The position numbers and the translations under genes are program-made. A stretch of DNA of 64,000 nt, taken from positions 170,095 through 234,094 of the forward strand of contig NZ_QYCN01000001.1 of assembly GCF_003583925.1 (NCBI RefSeq), written 5' to 3'. Shown here one piece after another: positions 24,535-33,347 of the stretch; positions within the stretch are counted from its first letter, which is position 1, and each line of letters begins with the position of its first letter. The notes under the pieces were generated by a model. That model saw only the letters and a list, made by a program, of their open reading frames with translations, searched no databases and was not told the DNA's origin. This stretch comes from Hymenobacter rubripertinctus. GTDB taxonomy: Bacteria > Bacteroidota > Bacteroidia > Cytophagales > Hymenobacteraceae.

Positions 24535-26130
24535 CTATTGAACGCCCGGCATGGGCTTGGTACCGCCGAATTCCAGGCTGGCTTCCAACCCAAGGCTGTA
24601 GGGCCGGCTTTGGTTCATGGCGCGCTGGGTAGGGTTGGCGTTGAGTGTGGTTACGAAGGTTTCGGCGGTGGGGCCCACGGCCACGTTCCAGGTAGCCAGC
24701 ACGGGCTGGTAATGGATGCCGGCCCCGCCCCGCACGGAGGCAAATACCGGCCGGTACGGCGATTCAGCCGATTTGAGTGAGTAGTTCCGGGTGGCCTCGG
24801 GGGAGCCCTCCAGCTCCGAGCGGCTGCTCAGCAGCACGCTTACCACCGCCCCTACCTTGGCGTAGAGCGACAGGCCCGGCTTATTACTGGAGCCGTAGGC
24901 CACGCTCAGGGGCACGGCGGCTGTGCGGTAGCGGTAAGAAGTGGTGCGGGGCTGGCTAGGGGCCGCGAAAGCCGCCGGCCGGTTAAACAGCGCGGCCGAC
25001 TCGCGGCCCACCTGCTTGCCATCGAGGAAGCCGTAGGTGGTGGCCGACGTAGCCTGTTGCTCGGCCGCTTCCAGCCCGGAGGCCACCGTCCAGTGGCGCC
25101 CCAGGGCGTAGGAGGCCGTCAGGGCTACGCGCTGGCTGAGGCCGGCACGCAGGTTGCGGCGGTACTCGTTCTCGGCTTCTTCCTGATAATACGTGCGCAG
25201 GGCGCTGGTCACCGGGTCGGCCTGGGTGCGGGCATCGGTGCGGGAGAAGTTGATGTTGGGGTTGAAGGAGCCCACGGCGTAGCTGCCGCCGATACGCAGG
25301 CGCTTCCACAGTTTAGCCGCTGGCTTGGGCTCGGCTTCCGGTGCCACGGCGGCCAGCGCCGTAGCGGGCAGGCTGGGGCCGGCCGGCAGGGCCGCTCTCA
25401 AAGTATCGGGGCGGCCCAAACCTAAGCCCAAGCCACCGCGCAGGCGCGAAGAGCGGGGCACCAGGGTATTGAAGTTGGCCAGGAAAGCTGTTTCAGAACC
25501 GTTGTTCAAAGTACCCGACTGCCCCGTAAAGAAACGCTCGAAACTACCGGCGTAGGCTTCTGAACGACCCACCCCGGAACGGGATTCCTGCCCCGCGCTT
25601 TCGCCGGCACCGGAGAGCGCGGCCAGCATAGTGCGCAGCTGGCCGGACTGGTTCGGCGCGGCAGGCGCGGCTTCAGCAGCATAAGCCGACTGCTGGGTGG
25701 TGGCGCGGGAGAGCCGGTCGGCAGCCGTACCGAAACCGAGGCTGTTTGCCCCCTCCGAAGCCAGAGCCGGGTTACCGTAGCGCAGGCCTGTTTCTCCGGA
25801 GCCCGGGGCCGCCGCGGGCAGTTGGGCGGCAAGTTGCGGGCTGCTGCCCAGCCCCGAATGGTTCAGGAAAGCCCAGCCGCCGAAGCCCAGGGCCAGCACC
25901 AGGCAGGCCGCCGCCACCCAGCGGTACACGGCGGCGCGCTGCCGGTACACGGTGTTTTGTTGCACGATCTGCTCATGCTGCTGGGCCACCAGCTCGTGGT
26001 CGAGGTGGTCCCAGAAGTTGGCGCGCGGAGTCACCTCGGCTTCGGCCATTTTCTGCCGGAACAGGTGCTCCAGGTCGCCGGATGGGCGCGGGGGCTGGGG
26101 AGTAGTAGGTGTATTAGGAGCGGAAGCCAT
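24535..26130 (-). CDS. Putative dual-membrane anti-sigma factor with outer membrane barrel domain
   Basis: A 531-residue protein from the ATG at 26130. The start overlaps the 3' end of the ECF sigma gene by 17 bp, so the two are translationally coupled. Residues 1-69 form a soluble, helical head (DLEHLFRQKMAEAEVTPRAN, FWDHLDHELVAQQ). One hydrophobic segment follows (71-89, WVAAACLVLALGFGGWAFL), then a long Ala/Ser/Gly-rich, low-complexity linker (about 95-255). The C-terminal half (about 275-531) has alternating aromatic/hydrophobic strands such as RIGGSYAVGSFNPNINF, RVALTASYALGRHWTVASGL and YSLGLEASLEF, like OMP_b-brl proteins. A head, one inner-membrane helix, a linker and an outer-membrane barrel in one chain match the Dma anti-sigma architecture reported in Bacteroides. 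Anti-sigma activity is inferred from architecture and overlap. Confidence 0.75.
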   Translation of the reverse strand: MASAPNTPTTPQPPRPSGDLEHLFRQKMAEAEVTPRANFWDHLDHELVAQQHEQIVQQNTVYRQRAAVYRWVAAACLVLALGFGGWAFLNHSGLGSSPQLAAQLPAAAPGSGETGLRYGNPALASEGANSLGFGTAADRLSRATTQQSAYAAEAAPAAPNQSGQLRTMLAALSGAGESAGQESRSGVGRSEAYAGSFERFFTGQSGTLNNGSETAFLANFNTLVPRSSRLRGGLGLGLGRPDTLRAALPAGPSLPATALAAVAPEAEPKPAAKLWKRLRIGGSYAVGSFNPNINFSRTDARTQADPVTSALRTYYQEEAENEYRRNLRAGLSQRVALTASYALGRHWTVASGLEAAEQQATSATTYGFLDGKQVGRESAALFNRPAAFAAPSQPRTTSYRYRTAAVPLSVAYGSSNKPGLSLYAKVGAVVSVLLSSRSELEGSPEATRNYSLKSAESPYRPVFASVRGGAGIHYQPVLATWNVAVGPTAETFVTTLNANPTQRAMNQSRPYSLGLEASLEFGGTKPMPGVQ

Positions 26131-26797
26131 GAGAGCGGTGAGCGTCGAGACGCTCGATTTTGTTTTTGAGAATGGCCCGGGCCCGGGAATACTGCGACTT
26201 GCTGGTTCCTTCGGAAATGCCCAGCAGCTCGCCGATTTCCTTGTGGCCGTAGCCTTCGATGGCAAACAGGTTGAACACCATCTGGTAGCGCGGGGCCAGG
26301 TCCTGAACCAGGCCCAGCAGCTCTTCAAAGTTGTAGTTAGAAAGCGTGAATTCCTCGCCGGCCAGGTCTTCGGGGTACTCGCCCCCGTCGCTGACGGCTA
26401 CCAGCGGGGCGTTGCGGCGGTGCTGGCGCAGGGCCGCATTCACCATAATGCGCCGGACCCAGAACTCCAACGGGCATTCGCGGCGGAAACTCCCCAGGTT
26501 TTTGAATACGGTCAGAAAGCCTTCCTGCAACACGTCCTCGGCCTCGAAGGTGGTTTGGGCATAGCGCAGGCACACGGCCATCATGCGGCCCGCGAATCGT
26601 TCGTACAGGTACTTCTGCATCAGACGGCTGCCGGCCAGGCAACCATCAATCAGCTCCAGGTCGGAGAGTTGGGAAGGCGGAGTAAGGGTGCGCACGGGAG
26701 CGGATAACGACGAGGATACAGCCTCCGGCCGCGCGGCTGCGCGGCCGGGCAGCAGGCTGCGCAGCCCGTCGTCCATCGTAACCGAAAGGGCGCTCAT
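26114..26797 (-). CDS. ECF-type RNA polymerase sigma factor
   Basis: A 227-residue sigma-70 family ECF protein. Region 2 is seen in LMQKYLYERFAGRMMAVCLR, YAQTTFEAEDVLQEGFLTVF and NLGSFRRECPLEFWVRRI; region 4 in LAPRYQMVFNLFAIEGYGHK, EIGELLGISEGTSKSQYSRA and RAILKNKI. The first 40 residues are a variable extension. A later Met could be the true start (Met8, MDDGLRSLL). Overlap with the downstream putative dual-membrane anti-sigma gene indicates a dedicated pair. Target promoters are not recognisable here. WrbA is divergent, with 359 bp between starts. Confidence 0.93.
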   Translation of the reverse strand: MSALSVTMDDGLRSLLPGRAAARPEAVSSSLSAPVRTLTPPSQLSDLELIDGCLAGSRLMQKYLYERFAGRMMAVCLRYAQTTFEAEDVLQEGFLTVFKNLGSFRRECPLEFWVRRIMVNAALRQHRRNAPLVAVSDGGEYPEDLAGEEFTLSNYNFEELLGLVQDLAPRYQMVFNLFAIEGYGHKEIGELLGISEGTSKSQYSRARAILKNKIERLDAHRSHGFRS

Positions 26798-27156
26798 CGG
26801 GCAATCCGGCCGGAGCCGGTGGCTGGATGCTCACCTGCGGCAGCTCCCTGCGGGAGGCTGTTTGCGCTCAAGTAAGAAAGGGGCATATGCTGCGAAGTCG
26901 GATAAATAATTCAGGCGGCCCGGCTAGCTACCGGGGGTTCGCTCGTAAGAGGACGGACGGGTAACCGGAGGTTGCATGGCCCCCGGCACTTTTTCGAATC
27001 AGCAAGATAATCCTTTCGTCACCAATAGTTTCAACCCAATTTTTTACTCCTTCGATAACCCTGCCTCCGGCTTTTTCGTGTACATACACCAGTAACTTCG
27101 CTAACTCACCGCATCCGGCTGAAGGCGCCTTTTTTCACCTTTTACCCCCTGTACCT
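26798..27156. other. Divergent intergenic region between sigma factor and WrbA
   Basis: No gene is seen in these 359 bp. Towards wrbA there is a possible promoter: TAACTTCG at 27093-27100 resembles the -7 consensus TAnnTTTG, with a T-rich patch (27072-27076) at roughly the -33 spacing. The leader to wrbA would be about 50 nt and pyrimidine-rich (TTTTTTCACCTTTTACC). Confidence 0.4.
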
Positions 27157-27768
27157 ATGAAAACGCTCATCCTGTTCTACTCCACCTATGGCCACGTGTA
27201 CAAGCTGGCCGAAGCCGTGGCCGAGGGTGCCCGCGAGGTTGCCGGCAACGACGTGGTTATCAAGCGCGTGCCCGAAACGCTGGCCCGGGAAGTACTCGAT
27301 AAAATCGGGGCCACCGAAGCCCAGAAGGCTTTCGCCCATATTCCGGTGGCCTCGCCCGGGGAACTCGACCAGTACGATGCCATCCTCATCGGTACGCCCA
27401 CGCGCTACGGCAACGTCTGCGGCCAGATTCAGGCATTTCTGGACGGCACCGGCGCGCTATGGGCCGAGGGCAAGCTCATCGGCAAAGTGGGCGGCGGCTT
27501 CGTGAGTACGGCCACCCAGCACGGCGGCCAGGAAACCACCCTGCGCGCCCTGCACACCGAGCTCCTGCACCAGGGCATGGTGATTGTGGGCCTGCCCTAC
27601 GCCTGGCAGGGCCAGATGGGCCACCACGAAGTAACCGGCGGCACGCCCTACGGAGCCAGCACCGTAGCCGGCGGCCAGGGCGAGCGGCAGCCCAGCAGCA
27701 ACGAGCTGGAAGGCGCCCGCTTCCAGGGCCGCCACTCCGCCGAAATAGCCAAGAAGCTGTCGGCGTAG
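27157..27768 (+). CDS. wrbA: NAD(P)H:quinone oxidoreductase, WrbA-type flavoprotein
   Basis: A 203-residue WrbA-family flavodoxin-like protein of normal length. It catalyses two-electron reduction of quinones with FMN as cofactor. The N-terminal phosphate-binding loop is [35 protein letters not shown] and [17 protein letters not shown] are the FMN ring-binding and tetramer loops; [12 protein letters not shown] is the conserved distal motif. It is monocistronic, ending just before a 42-bp-arm inverted repeat shared with the convergent LytTR regulator gene. Confidence 0.95.
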   Translation: MKTLILFYSTYGHVYKLAEAVAEGAREVAGNDVVIKRVPETLAREVLDKIGATEAQKAFAHIPVASPGELDQYDAILIGTPTRYGNVCGQIQAFLDGTGALWAEGKLIGKVGGGFVSTATQHGGQETTLRALHTELLHQGMVIVGLPYAWQGQMGHHEVTGGTPYGASTVAGGQGERQPSSNELEGARFQGRHSAEIAKKLSA

Positions 27769-27771
27769 CGG

Positions 27772-27877
27772 AGAGGTGCGTACAAAGAAGGGAGAGGTGA
27801 GACGCCCGTGCTGATACCCAAACATATTGGGCTGCCAGCACGGACGTCTCACCTCTCCCTTCTTTGTACGCACCTCT
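27772..27877. repeat. Long inverted repeat between wrbA and LytTR regulator
   Basis: Arms 27772-27813 and 27836-27877 (42 nt each) are complementary at all but one position; the 22-nt loop contains a further CCCA/TGGG mini-stem. The arm includes AGAGGTGCGTACAAAGAAGG. It begins 4 bp after the wrbA stop and ends 4 bp before the stop of the convergent gene, so it exactly fills the gap and could end both transcripts. Confidence 0.93.
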
Positions 27878-27880
27878 GAA

Positions 27881-28612
27881 TCAGAGCTGATTATACGCTT
27901 TGATGAGGGCGTTGAAGGATTCGCGGTAAGTGTCGCCGATGGGCAGCAGGCGGCCCGCTACCTGTACTTTGCCGCGCTCCACATGCTCGATGTGGCTCAG
28001 GGCCACGAGGTAGGATTTGTGGATGCGGGCGAACCGGTCGGGCGGCAGCACTTCCTCCACCCGCCGGAACGACTGCAACGTGAGTACCTTGCCGGTGGTG
28101 GTGTAAAGCATCAGGTATTCCTTCATACCCTCGATGTAGAGCAAATCATCGAACGCCACCCGTTGCAGCCGGTGCTCATTCTTGACGAACATAGCATCGG
28201 CCGCCACTGGCTCGGCCGGGGCAGCGGCCGCCACCGCTCCGCCGGCCGCCGCCGGCGCCTGAAGTTGCTGCCGCACCTTTTGCACGGCCTGCACGAACCG
28301 CTCGAAGGCAATGGGCTTGAGCAGGTAATCGGCCGCGTTCAGCTCGTAACTGCGCACCGCGTACTGGTCGTAGGCGGTGGTGAAGACGATGCGCGGGCCG
28401 GGCTGGGGCAGCAGCTGGGCCAGCTGCACGCCGGTGAGGCGGGGCATGTGGATGTCCAGAAACACGACATCCACGGGGTTATCCTGCAAAAAGGCCAGGC
28501 CCGCCAGCGCATCATCGAACTGGCCCTTGAGCTCCAGCCCCGGCACCTGAGCGCAGTAGTCGGCCAGCAAATCCAGGGCCAGCGGTTCGTCGTCGAGGAT
28601 TACGCAGGTCAT
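27881..28612 (-). CDS. LytTR-family response regulator
   Basis: A 243-residue regulator from the ATG at 28612. The receiver domain (1-120) has the acidic pair in VILDDEPLAL, the phosphoacceptor Asp in VVFLDIHMP, and the switch Thr and Lys in FTTAYDQYAVRSYEL and YLLKPI. A short Ala-rich linker leads to the LytTR DNA-binding domain (about 145-243): LQRVAFDDLLYIEGMKEYLM, then FARIHKSYLVALSHIEHVE and LPIGDTYRESF. It binds DNA as a beta-rich domain. The cognate LytS-like kinase (28910-30187) is 297 bp upstream on the same strand, with a nested inverted repeat between. A second, similar pair lies at 34440-36508. Confidence 0.93.
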   Translation of the reverse strand: MTCVILDDEPLALDLLADYCAQVPGLELKGQFDDALAGLAFLQDNPVDVVFLDIHMPRLTGVQLAQLLPQPGPRIVFTTAYDQYAVRSYELNAADYLLKPIAFERFVQAVQKVRQQLQAPAAAGGAVAAAAPAEPVAADAMFVKNEHRLQRVAFDDLLYIEGMKEYLMLYTTTGKVLTLQSFRRVEEVLPPDRFARIHKSYLVALSHIEHVERGKVQVAGRLLPIGDTYRESFNALIKAYNQL

Positions 28613-28736
28613 CGGGGAAGGAGTGAATGAGCGACTCGGTGAATGAGCGACTCGGTGAGTAGGCAGACGAAGAATACAAGTTGGAGAAACTATTGGCAGC
28701 GCGGCCGGGGCAATACCCACCAGCACTCATTCACTT

Positions 28737-28888
28737 ACTGCTGTTACGCAGTAGCCGTTGAAGCATGCGTTTTTCGTTGCTCGTTTTTCGGGGCTGCTTC
28801 ACCTTCAGTAACCAATCAGCCCCGAAAAACGAGCAACGAACAACGAACTGCCACCGCAGATACCGGAAGCGACCTGCGTAACAGCAGT
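28737..28888. repeat. Nested inverted repeats between kinase and regulator genes
   Basis: An outer 15-bp pair (ACTGCTGTTACGCAG at 28737-28751 with its complement at 28874-28888) encloses a perfect 24-bp pair (28773-28796 and 28817-28840, starting TTCGTTGCTCGTTTTTCGG). It sits between the kinase stop and the regulator start on the same transcript strand, so it may uncouple their expression. Direct repeats of GAATGAGCGACTCGGT occur next to it at about 28625-28660. Confidence 0.85.
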
Positions 28889-28909
28889 CACTCACTCACC
28901 AAGCCACCG

Positions 28910-30187
28910 TTACGGCAGCAGCACCAGCGTGACGCGGTGTTGCTCGGGGGTCGTTTGCACGTCGAGGGCGTAGCGGGTGGGGTAGAGCAGTTCCAGGCGG
29001 CGGCGCAAATTTACGAGGCCCACGCCACCGGGCTGCCGGGGCAGCTCCCGGCCGGCATCGGCGGGGGCCACGGAGTTGAGGACCGAAAAGCGCAGCTGCC
29101 CGTCGGGGGCCAGGTGCAGGGCAATGTGCACCGCTACGGGCCGGGCCGTGAGGTCGCCGTGCTTGAAGGCGTTTTCTACCAGCGGCAGCAGCAGCAGCGG
29201 CGCGATGGGGTGGGCGCAGTCGGGGTGGGTGCCGGCCACCTCCAGCACAATGGCTTCCTGGGCCGAAGCCGCCAGCCGCAGCCGCTGCAAATCCAGGAAG
29301 CTGCGCAAATGGGTCAGCTCCCGGCTCAGGGGCACAGTATCGGTGCTGCTTTCGTAGAGCAGGTAGCGCATGATTTCGGCCAGGCGCAGCACCGCTTCCG
29401 GTGCTTTATCCGACTTGCGGCTGGTGAGCGAGTAGATGTTGTTGAGCGTGTTGAAAAGAAAGTGCGGGTTGATCTGGGTTTTGAGCATGGCCAGCTCCGT
29501 GAGCAGCTGCTGGCGCTCCAGCTCCCGGCGGTTGCGCTGGCCCCGCACGTAGTCGCCGGTGATGCGCAGGGCCGAAGCGCTGCCCACGATGAACGTGCCC
29601 ACGATGCAGGAGCTGAACAGGCGCATCCAGAAAGTTGGCGTCAGGCCCGGGGTTTTGCCGGCCTCCACAATCGTAGTTTCCAGTTGGCCGCGGCCCCTGC
29701 CCGGCACGGGCCGCGTAATCCGATAGGCGGAAACCTGCACGCCTTTGCGGGCCGTTTGGGTAGCCGTCCAGCCAACTACGGCCGCGTAGGGCAATACCAG
29801 CAGGGCCGCCCCCAGCACGTACTGGATTACCCGGGCCCGCCCCAGCGTGCCGGGTACCAGCCAGCGCCAGGTCAGGTAGAACAGCATGGCCGCGCAGGCA
29901 TCCTCCACCAGCAGGCGCCCCAGCAACGGCAGTTGCAGCTGCCACTCGGCAGTGGTGGCGGGCAGCCGGGGCAGCATCGAAAGCGTGTTATTGATTTTGA
30001 GTCCGTCGAGCACCAGCAGCCAGAGCCAGAGCAGGATGTGCACCCACCGGGGCACCTTGGCCGCTTCCGCCGTGGCCGACCAGTTGGTGGGTCGCAGCCA
30101 GGTCCGGACCCGGTGGCGCCAGCCCACGCGCGGCGTGAGGGTAGCAGCGACACCCGCCCCGGCAGACGGTAAGGAGGCAGTTTCCAT
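28910..30187 (-). CDS. LytS/AgrC-like sensor histidine kinase (His_kinase PF06580 type)
   Basis: A 425-residue kinase if started at the ATG at 30187; an upstream in-frame ATG at 30232 would add 15 residues and cannot be excluded. About four hydrophobic segments lie in the first 230 residues (VHILLWLWLLVLDG, LLVEDACAAMLFYLTW, VIQYVLGAALLVLPYAAV, FSSCIVGTFIVGSAS). The catalytic part has the phosphoacceptor His in INPHFLFNTLNNIYSL, then EIMRYLLYESSTDTVPLSRE and the ATP-binding N-box LVENAFKHGD, with GGVGLVNLRRRLELLYP near the end. No extracytoplasmic sensor domain is visible, so the membrane part or a partner probably senses the signal. It pairs with the LytTR regulator downstream. Confidence 0.92.
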   Translation of the reverse strand: METASLPSAGAGVAATLTPRVGWRHRVRTWLRPTNWSATAEAAKVPRWVHILLWLWLLVLDGLKINNTLSMLPRLPATTAEWQLQLPLLGRLLVEDACAAMLFYLTWRWLVPGTLGRARVIQYVLGAALLVLPYAAVVGWTATQTARKGVQVSAYRITRPVPGRGRGQLETTIVEAGKTPGLTPTFWMRLFSSCIVGTFIVGSASALRITGDYVRGQRNRRELERQQLLTELAMLKTQINPHFLFNTLNNIYSLTSRKSDKAPEAVLRLAEIMRYLLYESSTDTVPLSRELTHLRSFLDLQRLRLAASAQEAIVLEVAGTHPDCAHPIAPLLLLPLVENAFKHGDLTARPVAVHIALHLAPDGQLRFSVLNSVAPADAGRELPRQPGGVGLVNLRRRLELLYPTRYALDVQTTPEQHRVTLVLLP

Positions 30188-30744
30188 GTTCGAAACTACC
30201 ACGTTGTCCCGGTTTGCAGGCTTTTTTTTCAATCAACCCCCGCCGCCACCGCCCCAACGCCGCCGCCCGCCCGACGAATCCCCAGCTCCAGGCTACGAAA
30301 CACCCCGGGAGTCGTTTGGGGGGGCAAAAGTCCGTGTTTCGGGGTGGTACGGAGAGGTTGGTTGAATAGGGCCGCGCCACTATAGCGCGGCCCGTATGTT
30401 TGCAGTCGTTCTCCCTGGCTGGCCGCACAGGGCGCTTACGCAGGCAGTAACGGCCTTGGCGGTTGTGGCCCCTTCTACACTGCCCGCACCTTGCCCCTGC
30501 GGCTGGCGGCCGGGACCAGCTGTTTGTCCCCGGCTTCTTGCCCAGTCTGCGGCCCGCTCAGTGGGGAGGCGGCTACCCGGCAAAGTATCCAGGCCCTGTA
30601 ACGAATCCGCCGAAGGCCGGTATTCCCGGCCGGACACCCGGCCCGGGCACGGATGGTCGCCGCTTTTATGCTCGTACAACGTCACCCGATTTTTTACTCA
30701 CGCCCCCCCTTTCCGCCCGTTGCGGCACGCTATACCCCTTGCTT
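30188..30744. other. Divergent intergenic region between kinase and TonB-dependent receptor
   Basis: This 557-bp stretch has open frames, but none with recognisable protein features. A perfect 9-bp hairpin (GGGCCGCGC/GCGCGGCCC at 30369-30393) is followed at once by TATGTTTG (30395-30402), an exact -7 consensus match on the plus strand. No convincing -33 element was seen. This would give a roughly 335-nt leader to the receptor gene. Confidence 0.45.
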
Positions 30745-33300
30745 ATGAAACCTGCTACCTCCCTCCTGCTACTGTTCAGCGGCCTGCTGGCTACCCCGGC
30801 CCTGGCCCAGACCACTCCGCCCACCGGCCAGCGCCCGGCCGCGGCACCGGCCGGCACGGCGGCCAAACCCATTCTGCCCATTGCCCCCAAAGGCCCGGGC
30901 CGGCTCGAAGGCACCGTGCTGGATGCCACCACCCGAAAACCCGTGGAGTTTGCCACCGTGGCTTTGCTGCCTGCCACCGGCACCACGCCGCTGGATGGCA
31001 CCATTTGCGACGAGAAGGGCCGCTACGACCTGAAGGGGCTGGCCGCCGGGCAGTACCGGCTCCAGATCAGCTTTATTGGGTACGTGGCCCAGACGGTGCC
31101 CGTGACTGTGGGTGAAGGCCTGACGACGGTGCCCACCCTCACGCTCGCCTCAACAGCCCAGAAACTGGGCGAAGTGACCGTGACCGGGGAGCGGGCCGTT
31201 ATCGAAACCAAGCCCGACCGCATTGTGTACAATGCCGACAAGGACCTGACCAACGCGGGCGGCACGGCGGCCGATGTGCTGCGCAAAGTACCCCTGCTGA
31301 GCGTGGACCCCGACGGCGGCCTGCAACTGCGGGGCTCCAGCAACATCCGGGTGCTCATCGACAACAAGCCCTCGGCCATCGTGGCCGGCAGCGTGGCCGA
31401 CGCACTTAAGCAGATTCCGGCCGACCAGATTAAGAGCGTGGAGGTGATTACGACGCCCTCGGCCAAGTACGACGCCGAAGGCACGGGTGGCATCATCAAC
31501 ATCATCCTCAAGAAGAACAATTTACAGGGCCTCAACGGCTCGGTGGGCGCGGCGGCCGGCACGCGCAGCTCCAACGGCAACGCCTCGCTCAACTACCGCA
31601 AGGGTAAAATCGGGCTTACCAGTTCAGCAAGCGGATTTGCTTTCTACAGCCCCAACCGCAACGACCTCACCCGCTCACTCAAGGGGCCGAACGGGACGGA
31701 AACCGAAACCCTGCGCCAAGCGGGCAACGGCAACACGCTGGGCGGCGGCGGCTTCGGCCGGCTGGGCCTCGACTACGACCCGGCCCCGTTTCATAACCTG
31801 ACGCTGAACGTGCAGGGCAACCTGTTCCGCAACAGCGGCAACTACGAGCAGTACAACAACGTGCTGCTGCCCGTCGCCAACGAGTTCACCCGCGACACCG
31901 ACCGCAAGTTCCGCACCCAGAGCTACGACGTGAACGGGGGCTACGCCCGCACCTTCGACGGGCAGAAGGGCCGCGAGTGGAGCGTGCTGGCCCAGCACAC
32001 GCGCAACCGCAACGTGCAGGACTACAGCCTCGACCAGTTTGGGGGGCGCACCACCGACAACGCGGCCAGAAACTACCGCGAGGCCAGCAACAACCTCTCC
32101 CGCAACCTCGAAACCACCCTCCAGACCGATTACGCCCACCCATTCTCGGAAACCAGCAACCTCGAAACCGGGGCCAAGGCCATCCTGCGCCGCGTGAGCA
32201 GCACCTACGACGTGGCCAACAGCCTGCCCAACGCCGCCACCCTAGACCCGCAGTTCAACCCCGCCCGCTCCAATGAGTTCAGCTACGACCAGGACGTGGT
32301 GGCCGGCTACGCGAGCTACGGCTTTGCGGCCTCCAAGAAGCTGAGCTTCAAGCTGGGCACCCGGGTGGAAAACACGCGCATCGATGGCCGCTTTCAGCAG
32401 CAGCAAAACGAGAACTCGGGCGTGGAGCAGAACTACACCAATATGCTACCCAACCTGAGCCTGAACTTCCAGCCCAAGAACGAGAAGAAACCCGGCGAAT
32501 CGGTGCGGCTGGCGTATTCGCGCCGCATCCAGCGCCCCCAGATTTTCTACCTCAACCCTTTCCGCAACACCGCCGATACGCTCAATGTAAGCTTCGGCAA
32601 CCCCCAGCTGAAACCCGAAACCACCGACAGCTACGAACTCAACTACACGACTTTCATCAAGGGCTCGGTGCTGAACCTGAGCACCTACGCCCGCCGCACC
32701 GGCAACTCCATCGAAGCAGTGCGGGAGGTTAAAAAGGGTGTGAACGAGCAAACGTACGCCAACATCGGCCGCAACGCCACCTACGGGGGCAGCGTGTTCG
32801 GCTCGTTCAAGCCCACCAAGAAATGGGATGTGAGCGGCAACGTGAACGTGTACTACGTCTCGCTGAAAAGCCCTTCGCTGGGCCTGAGCAACGGCGGCGT
32901 GCAGTACAACCTGAACCTGAATTCAAGCTACAAATTTGAAAAAGGCCTGAGCCTGCAATTTTTCGGGGGCCTGAACTCGCCCCGGGTGCAGCTCCAGGGC
33001 CGGCAGGCGGCCTGGACGTTCTACTCGCTGGGCCTGCGCAAAAACCTGCTCAACGACAAAGCCGACCTGACGCTGAACGCCGACAACTTCCTCTCGGCCA
33101 CCCGCAACCTGAGCACCACCCTCAACACCGACCAATTCCGCCAGGAAAGCAATAACTACATCTACCTGCGTGGGGTGCGCCTGGCCTTTAACTACCGCTT
33201 CGGCAAAGTCTCGAACCAGCCCCCCAAGCGCCGCCGCAGCATCCGCAACGACGACACCAAGAGCGGCGGCGACGGGCAGCAAGGCCAGCAGGGAAATTAA
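30745..33300 (+). CDS. TonB-dependent receptor with carboxypeptidase-like domain and outer membrane barrel
   Basis: An 851-residue protein from the ATG at 30745, which gives a clean signal peptide (MKPATSLLLLFSGLLATPALAQ without its last two residues). The frame is open to 30463 but the extra part looks non-coding. After a Pro/Ala-rich segment comes a CarboxypepD_reg-like domain (about 50-130, GRLEGTVLDATTRKPVEFA). The plug follows with VLRKVPLLSVDPDGGLQLRG, VLIDNKPSA and IKSVEVITTPSAKYDAEGTG. The C-terminal barrel belongs to the OMP_b-brl_3 type and ends FNYRFGKVSNQPPKRR with a basic/Gln tail instead of a terminal aromatic. This class is common in Bacteroidota and its substrate is rarely known. 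It lies between two LytTR/LytS pairs, which may control it. Confidence 0.92.
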   Translation: MKPATSLLLLFSGLLATPALAQTTPPTGQRPAAAPAGTAAKPILPIAPKGPGRLEGTVLDATTRKPVEFATVALLPATGTTPLDGTICDEKGRYDLKGLAAGQYRLQISFIGYVAQTVPVTVGEGLTTVPTLTLASTAQKLGEVTVTGERAVIETKPDRIVYNADKDLTNAGGTAADVLRKVPLLSVDPDGGLQLRGSSNIRVLIDNKPSAIVAGSVADALKQIPADQIKSVEVITTPSAKYDAEGTGGIINIILKKNNLQGLNGSVGAAAGTRSSNGNASLNYRKGKIGLTSSASGFAFYSPNRNDLTRSLKGPNGTETETLRQAGNGNTLGGGGFGRLGLDYDPAPFHNLTLNVQGNLFRNSGNYEQYNNVLLPVANEFTRDTDRKFRTQSYDVNGGYARTFDGQKGREWSVLAQHTRNRNVQDYSLDQFGGRTTDNAARNYREASNNLSRNLETTLQTDYAHPFSETSNLETGAKAILRRVSSTYDVANSLPNAATLDPQFNPARSNEFSYDQDVVAGYASYGFAASKKLSFKLGTRVENTRIDGRFQQQQNENSGVEQNYTNMLPNLSLNFQPKNEKKPGESVRLAYSRRIQRPQIFYLNPFRNTADTLNVSFGNPQLKPETTDSYELNYTTFIKGSVLNLSTYARRTGNSIEAVREVKKGVNEQTYANIGRNATYGGSVFGSFKPTKKWDVSGNVNVYYVSLKSPSLGLSNGGVQYNLNLNSSYKFEKGLSLQFFGGLNSPRVQLQGRQAAWTFYSLGLRKNLLNDKADLTLNADNFLSATRNLSTTLNTDQFRQESNNYIYLRGVRLAFNYRFGKVSNQPPKRRRSIRNDDTKSGGDGQQGQQGN

Positions 33301-33347
33301 AAGGAATTGCCCGTTATTGGGCGACCATCACACCTATACTTACTTGC

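Noticed and set aside
26131..26328. 66-residue N-terminal extension of the anti-sigma-like protein
   Set aside because: It overlaps the sigma region 4 coding sequence in another frame and looks non-native; the ATG at 26130 gives a coherent head domain.
30396..31115. Frame overlapping the start of the TonB receptor
   Set aside because: Pro/His/Arg-rich out-of-frame reading; the receptor frame has a signal peptide and domains.
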